Shown in pieces: positions 1 through 8,658 of a stretch of DNA of 64,000 nt. The stretch spans positions 434,001 through 498,000 of the forward strand of contig NZ_AP022619.1 of assembly GCF_010731655.1 (NCBI RefSeq). Reading direction: 5' to 3'. Within the stretch, counting starts at the first letter, position 1, and every line of letters begins with the position of its first letter. A model generated the notes under the pieces. The model was not told the origin of the DNA and did not search any database. It was given only the letters and a program-made list of their open reading frames with translations. A program made the position numbers and the translations under genes. This stretch comes from Mycobacterium paraseoulense. GTDB taxonomy: Bacteria > Actinomycetota > Actinomycetes > Mycobacteriales > Mycobacteriaceae.

Positions 1-311
1 GAATCGACGAACGGCTCAGCGTCGACATGATCATGGACGGAAAAGAGAAAGGCGCCCAACGGCTTTCGCTCGCCTTCGCGGCCTTCCCGGAGATCTTCGA
101 CGAGAAGAATCGCAGCCGCGCCCAGCGCGTCTTCTATCGGTTGATCCATGTCCTCGACCCGTTGATCGCGCTCGAGTCGCTGTACCGGTACGTGCGCAAG
201 TTCCACGCGCTGGACGCCCGGCGCTACGCGCTGATCTCGCTGACGCAGCTAGTCCCGTTGTTGATCGTGTTGCTCTCGCTCGAATTCATGCCGCGCCGGC
301 GACACCTCTGA
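1..311 (+). CDS. Conserved membrane protein, C-terminal end (partial)
   Basis: The reading frame is open from the left edge (first full codon at base 3) to a TGA at 309-311, so only the last 102 residues are visible and the real start lies outside the window. The visible part is basic and aromatic-rich. It ends in a hydrophobic stretch (ISLTQLVPLLIVLLSLEF) and a basic tail, as in a membrane protein. Its position beside the cydABDC genes matches M. tuberculosis Rv1619, a conserved membrane protein of unknown function. Its last 26 bases overlap the 3' end of cydC on the other strand, so the two genes are convergent. No function can be assigned from this fragment. Confidence 0.75.
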   Translation, partial: IDERLSVDMIMDGKEKGAQRLSLAFAAFPEIFDEKNRSRAQRVFYRLIHVLDPLIALESLYRYVRKFHALDARRYALISLTQLVPLLIVLLSLEFMPRRRHL

Positions 312-1956
312 GCGCATCGATGCGTAGTTCGCGACAGCCGATGTCGGCGGGCAGGTGGTGGGTGGCCACCACCACGGTCCGATCGGGCGACATCAGAACG
401 GAATTCGGCGCCAACAGGTCGCGCAGGATCGGGTCGGCGTCCGCGGCGTCCAGGTGTTCGGTCGGCTCGTCGAGCAGCACGATCCGTGCGGGTGAGAGCA
501 CCGCCCGCGCCAGCAGCAGCCTCCTGCGCTGACCGCCCGAAAGCGCTTGCGCGCCACCGGTCAGCACCGTCGACAGGCCCGCGGGCAAACCGGCGAGCCA
601 GTCGCCGAGCCCCACCGCGTCCAGCACGACCTCCAGTTCGGCGTCGCGGCAGTCCCCGCGGGCGACCAGCAGGTTGTCCCGGACGGTGGTGGCGAAGACG
701 TGCGCGTCCTCGGCGAAAAAGCCGACGGCGGCACGCAAGTCCTCTTCCCGCAAGTCGATCACGTCGATGCCGTCGAGCGTCACCCGTCCCTCCAGCGGGG
801 GCAGCAGCCCCGCGAGCGTCATCAACAGCGTGGTCTTGCCGGAACCGCTGGAACCGGTGACGGCCAGCCGGGCGCCCGGGGGCAGGTCCAGGGTGACGCG
901 GTTCGAGCGGGTCGCCGCCGCGTGCCCGGACCGGATGTCGGCGGACAACGCGGCGGCGCCGGCCGCTCTCGGCGGGGCCGCCGGCTGCTCGGGCCGGTCT
1001 GCGTCGTCGGTCGTCAGATCGAGCAGCCGGCGCGCGGCGATGCGCGACCGCGTCAGCTGGACCGCGGCGGCCGGCAGCGGGGTCATCGCCTCGAACGCCG
1101 ACAGCGGCAACAACATCAGGACCGCGAGCGTGGTGGGTGCGACAGAGGGCGCCAACCCGATGCCCGCCACGACCGCGCCGAGCACGCTGGCCCCGATCGC
1201 GGCGGTCGGCACGGCTTCGGCGACGGCGGCCGGCCTGGCGGCGGCGTCCAGGGCGGCGCCCCAGGCGCGTTGGCGGCGTTGCGATTCGGCGATGACGCGC
1301 GGAAGCAGGCCGGCGACGCGGAGCTCGGGCGCGTGTTCCAGTGCGATCATCGCCGCCGTGTCACGCTGGGAATGATGCTGCCGCGCAAGGGTTTCCTGGC
1401 TCGCCGCGGCCCTGCTTGCGAGCCGTGGTGCGACGAACCCCGCGACCAGCAGGCAGATCGCCAGCACCGCCGCGGCCGGCAGCGAGATGGCCGCGACCAC
1501 CGCGGTCGCCGCCAGCCCCAGCACCGCCGCGACCCCGATCGGCACCACGGCACGCACCAACACGTTGGCCAGTTCTTCGACGTCCGAGCCCACGCGCGCG
1601 ACGAGCTCGCCGCTGTGCAGCCGAACGACGGCCGCCGCGGGACCGTGGGCCAGCCGCTGATAGATCGCCGCGCGGGCGGTTCCGGCCGCGCGCAGCGCGG
1701 TGTCGTGGGTGACCAGCCGCTCGCAGTAGTGCAAGACGCCCCGCGAGATCGCGAACGCGCGCACGGCGACGGCCGCGACCGACAGGTCCAGCACCGGCGG
1801 CATCTGCCAGGCCCGGGTGATGAGCCAGGCCGACACACCCGCCAGCGCGAGGGCGCTGCCCAGCGATGCGACGCCCAGCGCGACGGCCGCCACGATGCGG
1901 GGGAGCCGCGGCCGCAGCAGCGCCGCGGCTGCCAACAGCGGATCAGACTGGGGCAT
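286..1956 (-). CDS. cydC: CydC, ABC transporter half of the CydDC thiol/heme exporter needed for cytochrome bd
   Basis: This 556-residue protein has an N-terminal six-helix ABC exporter domain and a C-terminal ATPase. Walker A (GSSGSGKT), the signature LSGGQRRRLLLARA and Walker B (IVLLDEPTEHLD) are all intact. In the family, CydC pairs with CydD to export cysteine/glutathione and supports assembly of cytochrome bd oxidase. The frame could start 90 bases further upstream. I chose the ATG at 1956 because its product begins MPQSDPLLAAAALLRP and overlaps the end of cydD by only 14 nt, as expected for translational coupling. It is the last gene of cydA-cydB-cydD-cydC. Confidence 0.93.
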   Translation of the reverse strand: MPQSDPLLAAAALLRPRLPRIVAAVALGVASLGSALALAGVSAWLITRAWQMPPVLDLSVAAVAVRAFAISRGVLHYCERLVTHDTALRAAGTARAAIYQRLAHGPAAAVVRLHSGELVARVGSDVEELANVLVRAVVPIGVAAVLGLAATAVVAAISLPAAAVLAICLLVAGFVAPRLASRAAASQETLARQHHSQRDTAAMIALEHAPELRVAGLLPRVIAESQRRQRAWGAALDAAARPAAVAEAVPTAAIGASVLGAVVAGIGLAPSVAPTTLAVLMLLPLSAFEAMTPLPAAAVQLTRSRIAARRLLDLTTDDADRPEQPAAPPRAAGAAALSADIRSGHAAATRSNRVTLDLPPGARLAVTGSSGSGKTTLLMTLAGLLPPLEGRVTLDGIDVIDLREEDLRAAVGFFAEDAHVFATTVRDNLLVARGDCRDAELEVVLDAVGLGDWLAGLPAGLSTVLTGGAQALSGGQRRRLLLARAVLSPARIVLLDEPTEHLDAADADPILRDLLAPNSVLMSPDRTVVVATHHLPADIGCRELRIDALRGVAGAA

Positions 1957-3556
1957 AACGCGCTCCACTGTCGGCGGCCACTTCGACCACCCGGTCGCCG
2001 ATGGCGAGGACCGGCTCGCGGTGCCCGACGACGACCACGGTCGCACCGGCCCGGGCGCGCTCCGCGATCGCCCGCAACACGCGGTCCTCGGCGCGGCCGT
2101 CCAGGTGTGCGGTGGGCTCGTCGAGCAACAGCACGGCCGCCGCGGATCCGAGCGCCCGGGCGAGGCCCAGCCGCTGGCGCTGCCCCAGTGACAGGCCGAC
2201 GCCGCCGCGGCCGAGCACGGTGTCCAGTCCGTCGGGCAGCTCGGCCAGCACCACGTCGAAACCGGATGCCGCGCATGCTATTTCGAGGTCGTCGAGCTCA
2301 CCGAACAGCAGCAGGTTGTCCCGGACCGTGCCCGGGACCAGCGCCGGGCGCTGCGGAAGCCAGGACAACTGCCGCCACCATGCGCCGGGCTCCAGGTCGG
2401 CCACATCGACGCCGGCCACCGTGACTCGGCCGGAAGACGGCACGGTGACCCCGGCGATTGCCTGCAGCGTGGTGGTCTTGCCCGCGCCGTTGCGTCCGGT
2501 GAGCACCGTCACCGAGCCGGGTTCGACGACCGCGGTGAGGTCGCGGGGCGCGTCGCCGTCGCGGCCGGCGACGCTGAGTCGATCGAGGCGGATCTGGGCC
2601 CCGCGGGCGGTGACCGTCCGCTCCCGGATCTCCCGGGGGGTAGGCCCGCCGATGAGGGCGAAGGCCCTGTCGGCGGCGGTCCGTCCGTCTTGGGCGGCAT
2701 GGAATTCCACTCCGATGCGGCGCAACGGCCAGTAGACATCCGGTGCCAGCAACAGCACCGTGAGGCCGGTCGCCAGCGTCATTTCGCCGAACACCAGGCG
2801 GAGGCCGATCCCCACCGCGATCAGAGCCACGCCCAGTGTCGCCAGTAATTCCAGCACCAGCGCCGACAGGAAGGCGATCCGCAGCGTCGCCATGGCCGAG
2901 CGGCGATGCGCGGCAGCGAGTTCGGCGATGCGGCGTTCCGGTCCCCGGCCGCGTCCCAACGCCCGCAGCGTGGGGATGCCGGCGATGAGATCGAGCAACC
3001 GTCCCTGCAACGTCGTCATGGCGGCCAGGGCCGCCGCGGACCGGTCGGCGGTTGCCAGCCCGACGAGCACCATGAAGATCGGTATGAGCGGCAGGGTGAT
3101 GGCCACGATTGCCGCCGATTTCAGGTCGTAGACCGCGATCACGGCGACGGTCGCCGGCGTCAGGATCGCGGCGAGCAGCAATGTGGGCAGGTACCCGGTG
3201 AAGTAGGGCCGCAGGCCGTCGAGGCCTCGGGTGACCACCACCGCGGCGTCATCGCGTTGGGCCGCGAGTTCACCGGGCTGGCGGGCCGTGACCGCCGTCA
3301 GCACCTGACCGGACAGATCGGCGATGACTGCGCTGGCGCCCCGTTGGCCCAGGCGACCCTGAAGCCACTGGGCCAGCGTGCGAATGGTCCACAGCGCCAA
3401 CAGGATCGACAGTGGCCCGAGCCACGCCCGCACGCTGTGCGACGAGCGATCGTTCACGGCGCGGGCGACCACGCCGGCCAGCACGATCGCCGAGCCGATC
3501 GCGCAGCCGGCGACCACCACGCCGCAGCAAACCGTCGCGGTCAGGTAGCGGCGCAA
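1943..3556 (-). CDS. cydD: CydD, ABC transporter half of the CydDC exporter
   Basis: The 537 residues from the TTG at 3556 include an exporter membrane domain and an ATPase with Walker A GRNGAGKTT, signature LSLGQRQRLGLARAL and Walker B VLLLDEPTAHLD. Together with CydC it forms the heterodimeric exporter required for cytochrome bd maturation. The true start is uncertain. The same frame continues upstream with a family-like N-terminus (LDPRLWRASSALRRYL) before the TTG, yet no ATG, GTG or TTG occurs there before the in-frame stop at 3674-3676. A CTG at 3634-3632 overlaps the cydB stop as CTGA and follows a GAGGCGGG stretch, so a CTG start is possible. I give the first standard start here. Confidence 0.92.
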   Translation of the reverse strand: MRRYLTATVCCGVVVAGCAIGSAIVLAGVVARAVNDRSSHSVRAWLGPLSILLALWTIRTLAQWLQGRLGQRGASAVIADLSGQVLTAVTARQPGELAAQRDDAAVVVTRGLDGLRPYFTGYLPTLLLAAILTPATVAVIAVYDLKSAAIVAITLPLIPIFMVLVGLATADRSAAALAAMTTLQGRLLDLIAGIPTLRALGRGRGPERRIAELAAAHRRSAMATLRIAFLSALVLELLATLGVALIAVGIGLRLVFGEMTLATGLTVLLLAPDVYWPLRRIGVEFHAAQDGRTAADRAFALIGGPTPREIRERTVTARGAQIRLDRLSVAGRDGDAPRDLTAVVEPGSVTVLTGRNGAGKTTTLQAIAGVTVPSSGRVTVAGVDVADLEPGAWWRQLSWLPQRPALVPGTVRDNLLLFGELDDLEIACAASGFDVVLAELPDGLDTVLGRGGVGLSLGQRQRLGLARALGSAAAVLLLDEPTAHLDGRAEDRVLRAIAERARAGATVVVVGHREPVLAIGDRVVEVAADSGARYAPV

Positions 3557-3630
3557 CGCGCTCGATGCCCGCCACAGTCGCGGGTCCAGGGGTCCCCGCG
3601 CTTGTGATCCGGCCTGCGAGTCCGTTGCGC

Positions 3631-4671
3631 TCAGGACACCCGCCTCGCCAGGCCGATGGACGGCGGTATCCGCTCAGCTGAGATCCGTTGCCGGAAAACC
3701 CAGTACGTCCACGCTTGGTACACCACCGTCAGCGGAGCCATGAATGCGGTCACCCACGTCATGACCTTGAGGGTGTAGGGCGTCGACGAGGCGTTGTAGA
3801 TCGTCAGGCTCCACTGCTCGTTCAGCGTCGAGGGCAACAGGTTCGGGTACAGCGCGCCGAACAACAGGATCACCACCGACAGAACGACGGTCGCCGCGCA
3901 CGCGAACGCCCAGCCGTCGGACCCACGCCGCCACACCAGCAGGACGGCCGCGAGCTGCGCCACCACCGCCACCGCAAGGACCAGCCAGGTCCAGTCCTTT
4001 CCGTGGGCCAGTTGCGTCCAGATCCCGAAGCCCGCAACCAGTCCGGTCACCGGAAGCGACAGCCACACCGCCAGCCGGTGGGCGTCGTCGCGGATGGCGC
4101 CGGAGGTCTTCAAGGAGATGAACACCGCGCCGTAGAGCAGAAACAGTCCGGCCGTGGCCAACCCGCCCAGCAGGGTGTAGGCGTTGAGCACGTCGGTGAT
4201 CGACAGGTGGACCTGGCCGTCGCCGCCCACGGGGAGCCCGCGCACCAGGATGGCAAACGCCACGCCCCACAACACGGCCGGCAGCCAGGAACCGGCGGCG
4301 ATGCCGAAATCGGCCCAGGCCCGCCACTTTGTGTCGTCGACCTTGCCGCGCCACTCGATGGCAACGGCGCGCAGGATCATGCCGAACAGGATGGCCAGCA
4401 GCGGCAGATACAGCGTGGAGAACACGGTGGCGTACCAGCCGGGGAACGCGGCGAACATGGCGGCGCCGCCCACGATCAGCCACACTTCGTTGCCGTCCCA
4501 GACGGGGCCGATGGTGTTCAGCGCCGCCCGCCGGATGGGCTCGGGCTCACCGATACCGACGCGGGCGAGCGGCTCCATCAACATGCCGACGCCGAAGTCG
4601 AAGCCCTCCAGGACGAAGAAACCCAGGAACAGCAATCCGATAATGCCGAACCACAACTGCTGCAGTCCCAT
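3631..4671 (-). CDS. cydB: Cytochrome bd ubiquinol/menaquinol oxidase subunit II
   Basis: This 346-residue polytopic membrane protein starts MGLQQLWFGIIGLLFLGFF and has the GFDFGVGML segment and the WDGNEVWLIV motif typical of CydB. With CydA it forms the high-affinity, proton-pump-free terminal oxidase that takes electrons from menaquinol in mycobacteria. The start is the ATG 35 nt downstream of the cydA stop. The stop at 3631-3633 sits at or inside the likely 5' end of cydD, so the four cyd genes look like one transcript. Confidence 0.96.
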   Translation of the reverse strand: MGLQQLWFGIIGLLFLGFFVLEGFDFGVGMLMEPLARVGIGEPEPIRRAALNTIGPVWDGNEVWLIVGGAAMFAAFPGWYATVFSTLYLPLLAILFGMILRAVAIEWRGKVDDTKWRAWADFGIAAGSWLPAVLWGVAFAILVRGLPVGGDGQVHLSITDVLNAYTLLGGLATAGLFLLYGAVFISLKTSGAIRDDAHRLAVWLSLPVTGLVAGFGIWTQLAHGKDWTWLVLAVAVVAQLAAVLLVWRRGSDGWAFACAATVVLSVVILLFGALYPNLLPSTLNEQWSLTIYNASSTPYTLKVMTWVTAFMAPLTVVYQAWTYWVFRQRISAERIPPSIGLARRVS

Positions 4672-4706
4672 CGGTCAGCTCCTTTTCTGCAGTTGGTGGG
4701 CCGGGG

Positions 4707-6179
4707 TTAATAGGCGAACGAAAGTGGCGCCACTTCGTCCTCGCCGGGTGCCGGCGGGGGAGCCGGCTCGGCGTCGTGTTCCCGCGGCCCTTCGGCGACG
4801 TACCGCTTGAGCAACCAGAACCAGATGACCGCCAGCACCGCGTAGACGAGGGTGAAGGTCACCAGCGAGGTGATGACCATGCCCGGCGCGTGCTGCGAGA
4901 CGGCCTCGTGGACGGTGAACCGAACCTGTTGGTCGCCCGTGGGATTCGGCGCGACGATCCAGGGTTGCCGGCCCATCTCGGTGAACACCCACCCGGAGAT
5001 GTTGGCCAGGAACGGGGTGGGAATCGTCAGCAGCGCCAGCCAGGAAAACCACCGCTGGTTGGGCACCCGCCCGCCGCGGGTGAGCCAGAGCGCCGCGAGC
5101 GCGAACAGGATCGGAACGGCCAGGAACCCGATCATCGCGCGGAACGACCAGTAGGTGACGAACAGGTTCGGCCGATAGTCGTTCGGCCCGAACCGATACT
5201 CGAAGTCCCGCTGGATATCGCGCACGCCCTGCAACGTGACGTCGCTGATGCGGCCCTCGGCGAGGAACGGCAGCACGTATGGCACCTGTAGGACACCTTT
5301 GACCCCGTCACAGTTGTTGTGCCGGCCTACCGTCAGGATGGAGAAGTCCGGGTCTGTTTGGGTGTCGCACAGCGTCTCGGCCGACGCCATCTTCATCGGT
5401 TGCTGAACGAACATCAGCTTGCCCTGGCGGTCGCCGGTGAAGAACAGGCCGACGGCCGCGAGCAGCACCACCCAGCAGCCCAGGATGGCCGCCGGGCGAA
5501 ACATGGTGCGGGCGTCCGATTCGGCGGCCGGGGTGGCGGTCGTCGCGCGGCGCGAGCGGACCAGGAACCAGGCGCTGACGGCCGCGACGAACGTGGCAGC
5601 GGTCAGCAACGCGCCGGTGACCGTGTGGGTAAACGCCCACCGCGCAGTGTTATTGCCCAGCAGCGCGGTGATGCTGTCCAGCTCGGCGCGATGCGTCGTC
5701 GGGTTGTAGTGCGCGCCGACCGGATGCTGCATGAAGGAGTTCGCCACGATGATGAAGAACGCGGATACGTTGACACCGATCGCGACGATCCAGATGCAGG
5801 CCAGGTGGATCAGCTTCGGCAGCCGATCCCAGCCGAATATCCACAACCCGATGAAGGTGGACTCGAAGAAGAAGGCGAACAGGCCTTCCATGGCCAGGGG
5901 CGCGCCGAAGATGTCGCCGACGAACCGCGAATACTCGCTCCAGTTCATGCCGAACTGGAATTCCTGGACGATGCCGGTCGCCACGCCGATGGCGAAGTTG
6001 ATCAAGAACAACTTGCCGAAGAATTTGGTGAGGCGGTACCACGCGGTGTTGCCTGTGGCCACCCACACCGTCTGCATGACGGCGAGCAGGGGTGCCAGAC
6101 CGATGGTGAGCGGCACGAAGATGAAGTGGTAGACGGTGGTGATACCGAACTGCCACCGCGAAATATCGACGACATTCAT
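4707..6179 (-). CDS. cydA: Cytochrome bd ubiquinol/menaquinol oxidase subunit I
   Basis: This 490-residue membrane protein carries heme ligands b558, b595 and d. The N-terminus (MNVVDISRWQFGITTVYHF) contains the conserved His of the first helix. The Q-loop region follows, and GWVFTEMGRQPW late in the protein is the family signature. Its role is O2 reduction by menaquinol at low oxygen or when the bcc-aa3 branch is inhibited. It is the first gene of cydABDC on the minus strand. An 86-nt gap separates it from the upstream DUF308 gene and contains a perfect inverted repeat 36-54 nt before the ATG, so regulation is likely to act there. Confidence 0.97.
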   Translation of the reverse strand: MNVVDISRWQFGITTVYHFIFVPLTIGLAPLLAVMQTVWVATGNTAWYRLTKFFGKLFLINFAIGVATGIVQEFQFGMNWSEYSRFVGDIFGAPLAMEGLFAFFFESTFIGLWIFGWDRLPKLIHLACIWIVAIGVNVSAFFIIVANSFMQHPVGAHYNPTTHRAELDSITALLGNNTARWAFTHTVTGALLTAATFVAAVSAWFLVRSRRATTATPAAESDARTMFRPAAILGCWVVLLAAVGLFFTGDRQGKLMFVQQPMKMASAETLCDTQTDPDFSILTVGRHNNCDGVKGVLQVPYVLPFLAEGRISDVTLQGVRDIQRDFEYRFGPNDYRPNLFVTYWSFRAMIGFLAVPILFALAALWLTRGGRVPNQRWFSWLALLTIPTPFLANISGWVFTEMGRQPWIVAPNPTGDQQVRFTVHEAVSQHAPGMVITSLVTFTLVYAVLAVIWFWLLKRYVAEGPREHDAEPAPPPAPGEDEVAPLSFAY

Positions 6180-6214
6180 CTGTCACTCCCGGGACTGCGT
6201 AGCAGCGGGGTCCG

Positions 6215-6233
6215 CTACTACGGAGTGTAGTAG
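6215..6233. promoter_or_regulatory. Perfect inverted repeat upstream of cydA (putative operator)
   Basis: The arms CTACTAC (6215-6221) and GTAGTAG (6227-6233) are exact reverse complements separated by five bases. The dyad lies 36-54 nt upstream of the cydA ATG. Its TACTAC/GTAGTA half-sites resemble operators of BlaI/CopY-type winged-helix repressors, but the identity of the binding protein is inference. Confidence 0.55.
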
Positions 6234-6265
6234 AAGGGTTGGGGGCGGCGCTACCACCAGCCGCC

Positions 6266-6844
6266 TTAGCCGGTCAGGGTCTTCGAAGCTTTCCGGATGC
6301 CGAAGGACGACACGATCTCGAAGACGCCGAGGACCACGAACCAGATCCCGACCACCAGCGCCAGCGTGACGATCGACTCAAGCGGCGACGCGAGCACGAC
6401 GATGCCGGCGAGCAGGCTGATCACGCCGATGAAGATCGCCCATCCGCGCCCCGGCAGATACGGGTCCTGAATCGCCGAAACCGTCGTCCCGACACCGCGG
6501 AAAATGAATCCGATGCCAATCCAGATGGCCAGCAACAGGATTGCGTAGCCCTGACCGAAATGGCGAAATGCCAACAACGCCAAGATGAGTGAGGCCGCGC
6601 CGCTGATGAACAGCAGGATCCGGCTTCCCGCCGAGACGTGCAGGCTGAATGCGAAGAACACCTGTGCGGCACCGGTGATCAGCAGGTAGACGCCGAAGGC
6701 GACCGCGGCGACGACGATCGATATTCCGGGCCACGCCAGCACCACCACGCCGAGGGCAAGCGAGAGAAATCCCGACAGCAATGTCGATTTCCATAGATGC
6801 GGCAACAAACTTGGAACGGGGGGAGATCCAGTTGTGGTTTGCAT
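6266..6844 (-). CDS. DUF308 (HdeD-like) small membrane protein
   Basis: This 192-residue protein is made almost entirely of hydrophobic helices in the paired-repeat pattern of the DUF308/HdeD family. LLSGFLSLALGVVVLAWPG and ISLLAGIVVLASP are characteristic repeat units. In enteric bacteria HdeD is linked to acid resistance; the mycobacterial role is unknown. It is the positional match of M. tuberculosis Rv1624c. I used the ATG at 6844. A TTG six codons upstream (6862) is possible but has no better ribosome site. It shares direction with cydA, but the 86-nt gap with a dyad suggests separate transcription. Confidence 0.85.
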   Translation of the reverse strand: MQTTTGSPPVPSLLPHLWKSTLLSGFLSLALGVVVLAWPGISIVVAAVAFGVYLLITGAAQVFFAFSLHVSAGSRILLFISGAASLILALLAFRHFGQGYAILLLAIWIGIGFIFRGVGTTVSAIQDPYLPGRGWAIFIGVISLLAGIVVLASPLESIVTLALVVGIWFVVLGVFEIVSSFGIRKASKTLTG

Positions 6845-6878
6845 GGCCGCAGTCTGACACAAACGCCGCCCTCGGTAC

Positions 6879-6918
6879 AGGGCACTTTGGCTACATGTGA
6901 TAGGGCATTTCGGCTACA
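6879..6918. repeat. Two near-identical 17-bp direct repeats
   Basis: AGGGCACTTTGGCTACA (6879-6895) and AGGGCATTTCGGCTACA (6902-6918) match at 15 of 17 positions with starts 23 bases apart. They lie between the end of the cyclase gene (the second copy includes its stop codon) and the ATG of the DUF308 gene. Spacing near two helical turns could suit a tandem regulator site for the DUF308 gene. Confidence 0.5.
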
Positions 6919-8242
6919 CGCGGGCTGTGCGTGAATCGTCGGCCGGCAGGTCACTCGCCTCGTCGAGCGCCTTGCGCCCGATCAGGTACCAGGTGCGCAT
7001 GAGGCCCTTGCCTTTGACGTCGATGTGGCCGCGCTCCTGCAGCACGAATTCGTCCTTGAGGCGCTCGTACATGGCCTCCGGCACCTGAATTCGGCCCACC
7101 GAGTCGGTGGACTCCATCCGGGAGGCGACATTGACCGCGTCGCCCCAGACGTCGTAGAAGAAGCGCCGGGAACCGACGACACCCGCAACCACCGGTCCGC
7201 ACGCCATGCCGACCCGCAGCGGAACCGCGTTGCCGTGCGGATCCCGCAGTCCGCCCGCCACATTGGCCATGTCGAGCGCGAAGTCCGCCAGCGCCTGCGC
7301 GTGGTCCGGCCGCGGGCGCGGAACCCCGCTGACCACCATGTAGGAGTCGCCGCTGACCTTGATCTTCTCCAGCCCGTGCTTGTCCACCAGTGCGTCGAAG
7401 GCGCCGTATAACCGGTCGAGGAAGCGAACGAGATCGGCGGGGGCGGTGCTGCTGGCCCGCTCGGTGAAACCGACGATGTCGGCGAACAGCACGGAGGCGA
7501 CGTCGTACTTGTCGGCGATGATGCCGCGCCCGGGTTCCTTGAGCCGCTCGGCGATGCTGGCCGGCAACATGTTGGACAGCAGCGCCTCCGAGCGCTCGTA
7601 CTGCGCTTCCATCACGCTCTCGGCGCGCGCGGTGTCGCGCAGGGCGAACCACACCGTCACGACCACCATCACGACGCTGGAAACCACCGTGATGACAAAG
7701 CCCGCCGACTGGGCCCAGGCCGGCTGCAGCCCGGTGTCGCGGGGGACCAGGAATTCGACGGCGATAATCAGGCCGGCGGCGACGGCGGCCAGCGCCGACG
7801 CCAACACGATGCGTTCGATTCCCAGCAGGAGCACGACGATGCAGGCGCCCACCAGGAAGAAGTACTGGGCCCCCGACCCGGTGCCGACGTCCACGCAGCC
7901 CGCGAAGACCGACACGTAGGCCGCGCCCAGGAAGGTCAGTGGGGCGACCAGCTCGCCGAAGCGCTGCAACCACGGGACCATCGCGAAGACCATTGCGCCG
8001 AGGACGTTGATCGAGCTGTACTGCCACACCCACGATCCGCCGAGGATCTGCACGAGGACGAAGCTCACGCTCACCGTGACGGCCAACCACGCGGTGATGG
8101 TGAGGATTCGGGCGCGGCGCGCGGCGCTGGCGGCGTAGTGCTGATTGCGGTCGCGCGTCTGCGCCCGCACCGCGGCTACGCAGTCCGGGCTTCTCGACGA
8201 GCCAGCTGGCACGGGTGGGGCGCCGCACTTCTTAGCCGCCAC
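6914..8242 (-). CDS. cya: Class III adenylate cyclase with six-helix membrane anchor (Rv1625c type)
   Basis: This membrane-bound enzyme makes cAMP from ATP. From a GTG at 8242 the protein has 442 residues: a short Cys-containing N-terminus, six membrane helices (about 45-205), a linker, and one catalytic domain. Metal-binding Asp255 and Asp299, substrate-specifying Lys295 and Asp364, and transition-state residues Asn371 and Arg375 are all present (FADIVGF, KVSGDS, DVWGDAVNVASR). It should therefore be an active homodimeric adenylate cyclase. Each number is one less than in the 443-residue M. tuberculosis enzyme, which supports the GTG start over a TTG 15 codons upstream. A CRP-like site lies about 190 bp upstream. 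Confidence 0.95.
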   Translation of the reverse strand: MAAKKCGAPPVPAGSSRSPDCVAAVRAQTRDRNQHYAASAARRARILTITAWLAVTVSVSFVLVQILGGSWVWQYSSINVLGAMVFAMVPWLQRFGELVAPLTFLGAAYVSVFAGCVDVGTGSGAQYFFLVGACIVVLLLGIERIVLASALAAVAAGLIIAVEFLVPRDTGLQPAWAQSAGFVITVVSSVVMVVVTVWFALRDTARAESVMEAQYERSEALLSNMLPASIAERLKEPGRGIIADKYDVASVLFADIVGFTERASSTAPADLVRFLDRLYGAFDALVDKHGLEKIKVSGDSYMVVSGVPRPRPDHAQALADFALDMANVAGGLRDPHGNAVPLRVGMACGPVVAGVVGSRRFFYDVWGDAVNVASRMESTDSVGRIQVPEAMYERLKDEFVLQERGHIDVKGKGLMRTWYLIGRKALDEASDLPADDSRTARV

Positions 8243-8427
8243 GTTCAAAGCGTAACCCGCTGAGCTCGGATTTGTCGGCCCGGTCAACGACGAATCGGGG
8301 TCCTGGGCCCGTGCCGGATGCCCGTCGCATGTTTGGACCGCACCGGGCCGCGAGAAATTGAAAAAAAGATTTTCCGCTGAAGGGGTTTTACAAAATTTTC
8401 CGACATGTTATTAAACATATGTAGGGC
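8243..8427. other. AT-richer intergenic region upstream of the cyclase gene
   Basis: No gene is visible here. The right part (about 8350-8425) is unusually A/T-rich for this genome (runs of A and T, the palindrome ACATATGT). Together with the CRP-like site that follows, it probably holds promoter elements for the divergent genes on either side. Confidence 0.4.
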
Positions 8428-8443
8428 TGTGATGCGGGTCACG
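8428..8443. promoter_or_regulatory. CRP/cAMP-receptor-like binding site
   Basis: TGTGA-N6-TCACG matches nine of ten defined positions of the TGTGA-N6-TCACA consensus used by CRP-family proteins, including the mycobacterial one. It sits 27 nt before the ATG of a small secreted-type ORF and about 190 nt upstream of the adenylate cyclase gene on the other strand. Binding is inferred from the match alone. Confidence 0.5.
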
Positions 8444-8469
8444 TGTTCCTCTAATTGCGGGGGTGCGGT

Positions 8470-8658
8470 ATGGCAAGTCTGCGCAGCAGGATCGGAATCG
8501 CGCTAATGCTGGCGTGCACCGCGGCCGCAACGCCCGCCTGTGGGGTGGGGTGCGGCGGAGCGGCCTCCTTGTTGCGGGTGGCCACCGACTCCATGCAGAA
8601 CGATCCGATGCAGGTCAACGTGGTGCACTCGGAAGAACAGGTGTGCATCAGCCACTGA
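8470..8658 (+). CDS. Small secreted-type hypothetical protein
   Basis: This is a 62-residue ORF starting MASLRSRIGIALMLACTAAA, with a basic n-region, a hydrophobic core and small residues before a Cys-rich segment (PACGVGCGG), as in an exported peptide or lipoprotein precursor. The tail is acidic and polar and ends QVCISH. A G-rich stretch (GCGGGGG) lies about 7 nt upstream of the ATG, and the CRP-like site lies just before that. I do not recognise a family. Coding status is supported only by the signal-like N-terminus and the local regulatory signals. A TTG five codons upstream is an alternative start. Confidence 0.45.
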   Translation: MASLRSRIGIALMLACTAAATPACGVGCGGAASLLRVATDSMQNDPMQVNVVHSEEQVCISH

